This document shows, one piece after another, positions 1-5,094 of a stretch of DNA of 6,308 bases. The notes under the pieces are model-generated. The model did not search any database, was not told the origin of the DNA, and saw only the letters and a list, made by a program, of their open reading frames with translations. The stretch comes from DATKEG01 sp035544515 (GTDB taxonomy: Bacteria > Acidobacteriota > Vicinamibacteria > Fen-336): assembly GCA_035544515.1 (NCBI GenBank), contig DATKEG010000165.1, positions 1-6,308 on the forward strand. The letters are read 5' to 3'. The number at the start of each line of letters is the position of its first letter. The first letter of the stretch is position 1. Made by a program: the position numbers and the translations under genes.

Positions 1-1022
1 TGGCCCAGCCGGCGTTTTCGCGCATGCCCCCCGAGGGCAAGGACACGCCGAAGATCTGCCTCGGCTTCTATGGAACGGTGGACGAGGCCGGCCTGCGACG
101 GGTCAAGCAGATCGGGGTGGACCACGTGCTCACGGGCGGACCGCGCATCCCCTGGACCGAGGCCGACGTCCGCGCGCGCAGGGAGCAGTTCAAGGCCGGT
201 GGCCTCACGCTCTCCAACATGATGATCTCGGGGTTCAACGACGTCATCTGGGGCCGCGCGGGCGCCGAGGCGCAGACCGCGGACGTGATCGCGTCCATCC
301 GTGCCGCGGGCAAGGCCGGTCTGCCCGTCATCGAGTACAACTTCTACGCTCACCGCCTCGTGGAGGGTTACCGGGAGGAGACGGGCCGAGCCGGCGCCGG
401 GTACACGGCCTACGACTACGAGATGTCGAAAGGCCTGCCGCCGCGCGAGGGGGTGGGCACGCACACGCGAAAGGATCAGCTCCACAGGGCGGAGCGTTTC
501 CTCGAGGCCGTGGTCCCGGAGGCGGAACGGGCCAACGTGCGCCTGGCCCTCCACCCGAACGATCCGCCCGTGCCCAGGAGCCGCGGCTCCGAGCAGATCT
601 TGGCCACCCTCGAGCACTGGAAGGAGTACCTAAACCTCGTCGAGAGTCCCTTCAACGGTCTGACCTTCGACTGCGGCGTGACACGCGAGATGGGGGAGGA
701 CCCGGTGGCCGTCTGCCGCTACCTGGGCGACCGTGACGTCGTCAACCACGTCCACTTCCGCAACGTCGTCGTGCGGACGCCGTACGTCGACTACACCGAG
801 GTGTTTCCGGACGACGGCCAGGTGGACATGTTCGGAGTGATGAGGGAGCTGGTGCGGCAGAAGTATCCCCGCGCGATCTATCCCGAGCACCCGCGCCTGC
901 TCGACGTGGACCGCGAGCGTGGGCCCGTCCGCAACCAATACCCCGGCGGCGGCGGGTTCGCGGGCGAGATCTACAACGTCGCCTACACCCGAGCCATGCT
1001 GCAGGCGGCGCTGACGCGCTGA
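1..1022 (+). CDS. Mannonate dehydratase-like (UxuA family) TIM-barrel protein, 5' end outside window
   Basis: Resembles UxuA/D-mannonate dehydratase, which converts D-mannonate to 2-keto-3-deoxygluconate in hexuronate breakdown. Counting from the ATG at 24, family landmarks are LALHPNDPP (174-182, His177), GLTFDCG (212-218, Cys217), NHVHFRN (241-247, His244) and GQVDM (265-269). His177, Cys217 and His244 match the usual metal ligands. The C-terminal loop that in classical UxuA reads RPDHG (from memory) here reads YPEHP (286-290): the Arg is Tyr and the Asp is Glu, so the exact reaction is uncertain. The ATG at 24 is probably not the start. The frame is open to the window edge (in-frame residues AQPAFSR precede the Met) and no Shine-Dalgarno lies before it. 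The Ala-rich upstream residues could be the end of a signal peptide, as some TIM-barrel proteins in Acidobacteriota and Planctomycetes carry. From the ATG it has 332 residues, somewhat shorter than E. coli UxuA. Confident in the family, not in the substrate. Confidence 0.8.
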   Translation, partial: AQPAFSRMPPEGKDTPKICLGFYGTVDEAGLRRVKQIGVDHVLTGGPRIPWTEADVRARREQFKAGGLTLSNMMISGFNDVIWGRAGAEAQTADVIASIRAAGKAGLPVIEYNFYAHRLVEGYREETGRAGAGYTAYDYEMSKGLPPREGVGTHTRKDQLHRAERFLEAVVPEAERANVRLALHPNDPPVPRSRGSEQILATLEHWKEYLNLVESPFNGLTFDCGVTREMGEDPVAVCRYLGDRDVVNHVHFRNVVVRTPYVDYTEVFPDDGQVDMFGVMRELVRQKYPRAIYPEHPRLLDVDRERGPVRNQYPGGGGFAGEIYNVAYTRAMLQAALTR

Positions 1023-1032
1023 GCGAGCCCAT

Positions 1033-1061
1033 TTGACCTCGCCGCCGGCCTGACGTACGGT
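1033..1061 (+). promoter_or_regulatory. Candidate sigma70-type promoter for the symporter
   Basis: TTGACC (1033-1038, five of six matches to the -35 consensus), a 17-bp spacer, then TACGGT (1056-1061, which keeps the T, A and final T most important in a -10 box). Transcription would start near 1068, giving a leader of about 55 bases before the symporter ATG. The -35 sequence and spacer length are the same as in the candidate promoter before the TPR gene, which strengthens both. No operator-like repeat was recognised beyond the hairpin that overlaps the -10. Confidence 0.55.
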
Positions 1062-1073
1062 CCGCACGTTTTT
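1053..1073 (+). terminator. Candidate intrinsic terminator for the UxuA-like gene
   Basis: Arms ACGTACG (1053-1059) and CGCACGT (1063-1069) pair across a GTC loop with one A-C mismatch. They are followed by a run of T to 1073. It begins 30 bp after the stop of the UxuA-like gene, a sensible place for a terminator. The stem is short and imperfect and the T run has only five bases including the last stem base, so it is at best a weak terminator. The stem covers the -10 box of the candidate promoter at 1033-1061. Confidence 0.4.
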
Positions 1074-1113
1074 CGGCCCTTTGCCCCGACCACGCGCCGA
1101 AACGCACACGAGC

Positions 1114-1121
1114 GGAGGAGG
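1114..1121 (+). promoter_or_regulatory. Strong Shine-Dalgarno of the symporter
   Basis: GGAGGAGG ends three bases before the ATG at 1125, with the GGAGG core six bases from it. This fixes the symporter start and predicts good translation. Confidence 0.85.
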
Positions 1122-1124
1122 CCC

Positions 1125-2804
1125 ATGATCAGGCTCGTTTCCCTGCAGGCGGCTGCGGCCAACCTGGTGGCGCTCGACATCGCCATCATCGCCGTCTACT
1201 TCGCGGCCGTGTTCGCCATCGGCCTGTACTTCATCCGGAAGGGGCGGACCACGGCCGACTACTTCCTGGCCGGCCGGGACGCGGCCTGGTGGGCGATCGG
1301 GGCCTCCCTCTTCTCCTCGAACATCGGGAGCGAGCACTTCATCGGCCTGGCCGGCTCGGGCGCGGCCTCGGGCCTCGCCGTCGGCCACTTCGAATGGCTG
1401 GCCGCCATGATCCTGCTCGTGCTCGGCTGGGTGTTCGTGCCGTTCTATCTCCGCTCGAACGTCTACACCATGCCGGAGTTCCTGGAACGGCGTTACAACC
1501 CGGCCTGTCGCACCTACCTGGCCGGCATCTCGCTCGTGGCCTACGTGTTCACCAAGATCTCGGTGGCGATCTTCGCCGGCGCTCTCGTGTTGCAGGCGGT
1601 GCTGGGCTGGGACATGTGGCGCTCGGCCCTCGCCCTGGTCGTGGCCACCGGCATCTACACCGTGGCCGGCGGGCTCTCCGCCGTCATCTACACGGAGGTC
1701 ATGCAGACGGTGGTGCTCATCGTGGGCGCGCTGGCGCTCATGTTCATCGGTCTCGGCCGCGTGGGTGGCTTCGCGGGCCTGGAGGCCGGCGTGCCCGAGG
1801 GCTTCTTCCACATGATGAAGCCGCCCGATCACCCCGACTTCCCCTGGACGGGCATCTTCTTCGGGGCGCCCATCCTGGGCATCTGGTACTGGTGCACCGA
1901 CCAGGTGATCGTGCAACGCGTGCTGGCGGCCAAGGACGAGGGGAACGCCAAGGCCGGGGTCGTGCTGGCCGGCTTCCTGAAGATCCTGCCCGTGTTCATG
2001 CTGGTCGTTCCCGGCATGATCGCGCGCGCCCTCTATCCGGAGGAGATGAGCGCCGACTCCAACTCGGCCTTCCCCCTCCTCGTCATCCGGCTCATGCCCG
2101 TCGGCCTGGTCGGGCTGATGGTGGCGGCCATGCTGGCCGCGCTCATGTCGAGCCTGGCCTCGGTCTTCAACTCCAGCTCGACCATATTCACCATGGATTT
2201 CTACCGGAAGGTGCGGCCGGGGGCGGGGGAGCGCGAGCTGGTGAACGTGGGCCGGATGGCCACCGTGATCATGGTCGGCCTCGGCCTGCTCTGGATCCCG
2301 TTCATGAAGTACATCAACCCCCAGCTCTACGTGTACCTGCAGAGCGTGCAGGCCTACATCTCGCCGCCCATCGCCGCGGTGTTCCTCATCGGCGTCTTCT
2401 GGCCGCGGGCCACGGGCGCGGGCGCCCTGGCCGCGCTGCTCACCGGCCTCGTGCTCGGCGCGGCGCGTTTCCTGCTGGAGCTGGCCTACGCCGGCCAGGA
2501 GATGGCGGCCGGCCTGCTGCAGACGTACGTGCGCATGAACTTCCTGCACTTCGCGGTGGTGATGTTCGTGATCTGCGTGGCCGTGCTCGTCGGCGTGAGC
2601 CTGGCCACGCCGGCGCCGGACCGCCGCAAGGTGGCGGGCCTGACCTGGGCGACCATCGACCAGCAGATCGACCTCGGCGCCGCCGCCGGCCAGAGCGCGT
2701 CCCTCCCGCTCGCGCCCGAGTCCGACGCCTGGCGCGCCCGCAACCGGGCGATGGCGGCGGTGCTGGTCGCGACCATGATCGGCCTGTGGATCTACTACCG
2801 CTGA
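1125..2804 (+). CDS. Sodium:solute symporter, SLC5/SGLT type
   Basis: Inner-membrane secondary transporter of the SSS family, expected to couple inward Na+ flow to uptake of a sugar or sugar-like solute. Its 559 residues hold about 13-14 hydrophobic segments, the first at about 18-37 and the last at about 532-557. It is close to the animal sugar transporters: SLFSSNIGSEHFIGLAGSG (61-79), FEW (89-91), WYWCTDQVIVQR (254-265), LKILP (285-289) and LASVFNSSSTIFTMDFY (344-360). By alignment from memory with human SGLT1, the sugar-site residues Asn66, His71, Glu90, Tyr255, Trp256, Lys286 and Gln406 are retained. The position equal to SGLT1 Thr460 appears to be Gln409. The serines at 349-352 lie in the helix that forms the Na2 sodium site. 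A polar segment (about 497-535) precedes the last helix. The start is set by the Shine-Dalgarno at 1114-1121. The substrate could be a hexose or another polyol-like compound; the neighbours only suggest carbohydrate. Confidence 0.93.
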   Translation: MIRLVSLQAAAANLVALDIAIIAVYFAAVFAIGLYFIRKGRTTADYFLAGRDAAWWAIGASLFSSNIGSEHFIGLAGSGAASGLAVGHFEWLAAMILLVLGWVFVPFYLRSNVYTMPEFLERRYNPACRTYLAGISLVAYVFTKISVAIFAGALVLQAVLGWDMWRSALALVVATGIYTVAGGLSAVIYTEVMQTVVLIVGALALMFIGLGRVGGFAGLEAGVPEGFFHMMKPPDHPDFPWTGIFFGAPILGIWYWCTDQVIVQRVLAAKDEGNAKAGVVLAGFLKILPVFMLVVPGMIARALYPEEMSADSNSAFPLLVIRLMPVGLVGLMVAAMLAALMSSLASVFNSSSTIFTMDFYRKVRPGAGERELVNVGRMATVIMVGLGLLWIPFMKYINPQLYVYLQSVQAYISPPIAAVFLIGVFWPRATGAGALAALLTGLVLGAARFLLELAYAGQEMAAGLLQTYVRMNFLHFAVVMFVICVAVLVGVSLATPAPDRRKVAGLTWATIDQQIDLGAAAGQSASLPLAPESDAWRARNRAMAAVLVATMIGLWIYYR

Positions 2805-3349
2805 GGGCTCCGGCGGCGGCGAGCGGGCCCTGCGCGCGCGAGGAGGCGCTCGTCCGCCTTCGCGGCCGCGGCCTCGGCGGCTGGTACCGCGGATGGCGGC
2901 ACGGCCCGCTCTGCGAGGTGCGGCCCGTGCAGGTGCCCTATCGCCTGTTCGAAGTGCGCGTGAGCAACGCGGGACGGCTCGGGCGGCAGTGGCTGGCCAT
3001 CGACGCGGTCGCCGGCGCCCTCGATCTCTACGCCTTTCCCGAGCCGCCGGGCGCGGACCAGTGGGCCCCCGACCCGGCGGCGGGCGTGCTGCCCGAAGGG
3101 GTGCCCGGGGAGCGCCTGCGCGCCGAGGTGATGGAGCGCGTGCGCCGGCAGGTCTATTCCGCGGGCTTCTTCCGGCTGCGCGGCCTGCGCATCGAGGTGG
3201 ACGACCTGGGCCGCGTCCTGTACCTGCCGTATTGGGCCGGCCTGCACCGCAAGGGCGGCCGCACCCGGGTCGAGGTGCTGGGCGGCCTGCGTCGCGGTCG
3301 CGAAGGCGCGAAGGTCAGGGACCTGATCGCGCCCTGGCTGGCCGTCTAG
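2786..3349 (+). CDS. Hypothetical protein with duplicated Pro-Tyr motif
   Basis: I do not recognise a named family. From the GTG at 2786 it has 187 residues and overlaps the symporter end by 19 bp. Codons after the symporter stop are already G/C-ending in this frame, so coding begins well upstream of the next plain start (GTG 2918, 143 residues). A CTG at 2801 overlapping the symporter TGA is another possible start. No clear Shine-Dalgarno precedes any of them. The protein is soluble-looking: no signal peptide or membrane segment, a Trp/Arg/Gly-rich stretch (24-40), then VPYRLFEVRV (50-59) and AIDAVAGAL (71-79). A proline-rich linker (85-107), a charged helix (109-123) and a second similar half with LYLPYWAGL (145-153) and VEVLGGL (162-168) follow. 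The two halves look like one strand-rich unit used twice. The position suggests cotranscription with the symporter; a link in function is only inferred. Confidence 0.7.
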   Translation: MDLLPLRAPAAASGPCAREEALVRLRGRGLGGWYRGWRHGPLCEVRPVQVPYRLFEVRVSNAGRLGRQWLAIDAVAGALDLYAFPEPPGADQWAPDPAAGVLPEGVPGERLRAEVMERVRRQVYSAGFFRLRGLRIEVDDLGRVLYLPYWAGLHRKGGRTRVEVLGGLRRGREGAKVRDLIAPWLAV

Positions 3350-3465
3350 ATCACGGGCGCCATCCTCGGTCAGTTGCCAAAACGGTGCGCGTCCACGCAT
3401 TCGAGATCCCGTATTTCGACCTGCGTCGAGTCCAGTGGCCGGCCAACGTTCGCCTCCCCGTTCGC

Positions 3466-3494
3466 TTGACCGGGTCGGAACCAGACACTAACCT
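3466..3494 (+). promoter_or_regulatory. Candidate sigma70-type promoter for the TPR-oxidoreductase pair
   Basis: TTGACC (3466-3471), a 17-bp spacer, then TAACCT (3489-3494). Transcription would start at about 3500-3502, only about 8 bases before the ATG at 3509. This placement argues against the in-frame TTG at 3494 as the start codon, since it would lie upstream of the RNA start. The rest of the 159-bp gap (3350-3508) shows no convincing terminator hairpin or other element. Confidence 0.6.
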
Positions 3495-3508
3495 TGATCG
3501 TTTCCCGC

Positions 3509-5080
3509 ATGGCTTCCGCTCCTGGCGTTCGGATGCGGCGCGCCGGCGCTTCGGGCGCGCTGGCCACGCTCCTGTGCGTGAGCCCGCTCTCCGAGGCCGC
3601 GCCGTCCCGCACGGCGCGCTCGCTCCTGGCCGAGGGGATGAGCCTGCTGCAGGCCGAGCGCGTGGAACAAGCGCGCGAGCGCTTCGAGCAGGCGCTCCGG
3701 CTCGATCCGCGTTCCGCCGAGGCGCACTACATGCTCGGCTGGCTGCGCGAGCGCGAGGGTGACCGCGCCGGCGCGGAGGCCTCGTATGGTGAGGCCGTAC
3801 GGCACGCGCCCGCCATGGCGGTGGCCCACGACCGCCTCGCTTTCGTGCGCGGCGAGCTGGGACGCACCGAGGAGGCGCTGGCGGGCTTCGAGAAGGCCGT
3901 GGCCCTCGACCCGACGCTCTTCGACGCGCAGTACCACCTGGGGGCCACGCTGTGGTGGACGAACCAGGCGGAGCGCGCGCTGGCCCCGCTGCGCGCGGCG
4001 GTGCGGCTCGATCCCGCGCACGCCGAGGCGCGGTACTACCTGGGGTTGGCCACGCGGCGCGCGGGCGACCTGCCCGGCGCGGTCGCTCACCTGCGCCAGG
4101 CGGCGCGGCTCGGTTCCGCCCTCGCCCCGATCCACCTGCAGCTCGGCGTGGCGCTGCGCGAGTGGGGCGACCTCGAGGGGGGCGTGGCCGCGCTGCGGCG
4201 CGCGGTCGAGATCGACCCCGCCCTCTCCGACGCGCGCAATGCCCTCGGCCTCGCGCTGGTGCAGCAAGGCCGCGCCGACGAGGCGGTGGCCGCGTTCCGG
4301 GCCCTCCTCGCGGCCGACCCCGCCCACCTCTCGGCGCGCCACAACCTCGGCAGCGCCCTGATGCAGAAGGGCGACCTCGCGGGCGCCGTGGACGTCTACC
4401 GCGAGCTGACGCGGCGGGCGCCCGGCCATGCCGAGGCCTTCTACAACCTGGGCCTGGCCCTGAAGCAGCAGGACGACTTCACGGCCGCCGAGGCGGCGCT
4501 GCGCCGGGCGGTGGCGCTCGATCCGGCGCTGCCCGAGGCCCACTACACGCTCGGCGTCGTCCTGTGGCAGACCGGGCGCGCGGACGACGCGGCGGCCGCG
4601 TTCGGGCGGGCTCTGGGCGCGCGCGCCGGCTACGCCGAGGCCCACTACATGCTCGGCACGGTCCGCAAGCAGCAGGGGCGGCTGGCCGACGCCATCGCGG
4701 AGTTCCGCCAGACGATCCGGCACGACTCGCTCTCCGCCGAGGCCCACCTGAGCCTGGGCCAGGCGTTGCGGCAGGAGAGGGACGCGGCGGGAGCGGCGGC
4801 TGCCTTCGCCGAGGCGGAGCGTCTCAACCGGCGGAAGGCGGACGGGCAGGCCGCGGCGTTCGCGCTGAGCGCCGGGCGCGAGATGCTGGCGCGGGGGGAA
4901 GCGGAGGCGGCCCTCGAGCGGCTCCGCGAGGCGGTGCGCCTCGCCCCGGACGAGCCGCAGGCCCACTACCATCTGGCCCTCGCCCTGCGGAAGAAGGGCG
5001 CCGCGCACGAGGCGCGGTCCCATCTCGAGACGGCGCGGCGGCTCGCTCCCTGGCTGGCCGTCGAGCCGGCGGAGCACTGA
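3509..5080 (+). CDS. Exported tetratricopeptide-repeat (TPR) protein
   Basis: From the ATG at 3509 it has 523 residues. A short N-terminal part looks like a Sec signal peptide: basic MRR (9-11), hydrophobic AGASGALATLLCVSPL (12-27), and a cleavage site near SEA-AP (28-32). There is no good lipobox, so it is probably soluble outside the inner membrane. The rest is a TPR superhelix of about 14 units. Units 2-12 (residues 70-443) are each exactly 34 residues, with the typical pattern of AEAHYxLG, a Gly near position 15, ALxxFxxAL-like helix B and a final DPxx turn. Unit 13 (444-482) carries five extra residues. No enzymatic domain is present, so its role is probably binding partner proteins. There is no Shine-Dalgarno before the ATG at 3509 or the alternative ATG at 3533, which would start at MRRAG and also leave a usable signal peptide. 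The oxidoreductase starts 14 bp after its stop, so the two are probably one transcript. Confidence 0.88.
   Translation: MASAPGVRMRRAGASGALATLLCVSPLSEAAPSRTARSLLAEGMSLLQAERVEQARERFEQALRLDPRSAEAHYMLGWLREREGDRAGAEASYGEAVRHAPAMAVAHDRLAFVRGELGRTEEALAGFEKAVALDPTLFDAQYHLGATLWWTNQAERALAPLRAAVRLDPAHAEARYYLGLATRRAGDLPGAVAHLRQAARLGSALAPIHLQLGVALREWGDLEGGVAALRRAVEIDPALSDARNALGLALVQQGRADEAVAAFRALLAADPAHLSARHNLGSALMQKGDLAGAVDVYRELTRRAPGHAEAFYNLGLALKQQDDFTAAEAALRRAVALDPALPEAHYTLGVVLWQTGRADDAAAAFGRALGARAGYAEAHYMLGTVRKQQGRLADAIAEFRQTIRHDSLSAEAHLSLGQALRQERDAAGAAAAFAEAERLNRRKADGQAAAFALSAGREMLARGEAEAALERLREAVRLAPDEPQAHYHLALALRKKGAAHEARSHLETARRLAPWLAVEPAEH
3608..5056 (+). repeat. In-frame tandem TPR coding repeat, 102-bp period
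   Basis: The DNA coding for TPR units has a 102-bp period. Units 2 and 11 share a 24-bp stretch with one mismatch (3716-3739 and 4634-4657), exactly 918 bp or nine units apart. Unit 10 holds a similar stretch at 4532-4555. Most other units match mainly at protein level, so the array is old rather than a fresh expansion. Confidence 0.75.
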
Positions 5081-5094
5081 TCCACGGAGGAACC

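Noticed and set aside
630..2549. 639-codon open frame on the minus strand
   Set aside because: It lies opposite the symporter and UxuA-like genes. Its product is rich in His, Glu, Asp, Gly and Arg with no domain, typical of antisense frames in GC-rich DNA.
1289..2785. Long + frame read through the symporter into the hypothetical gene, as if one 686-residue protein
   Set aside because: The part inside the symporter is Arg/Gly/His/Pro-rich and without motifs. Only the last about 187 codons look real, so it is not a fusion.
3350..3465. Possible terminator after the hypothetical gene
   Set aside because: Short GC palindromes such as GGCGCC and GGCCGGCC occur, but none is followed by a T run or extends to a stable stem.
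3494..3508. TTG at 3494 as the start of the TPR protein
   Set aside because: It falls on the last base of the candidate -10 box, before the predicted RNA start, and adds only five residues without a Shine-Dalgarno.
2893..3762. 289-codon + frame bridging the hypothetical gene and the TPR gene
   Set aside because: Its product is Arg/Ala/Gly-rich and low in complexity, it crosses a promoter region, and it is out of frame with both real genes.
3488..5077. 529-codon minus-strand frame with LRR-like repetition
   Set aside because: Its periodicity is the mirror of the 102-bp TPR repeat on the other strand; the + frame has clear TPR consensus and a signal peptide.
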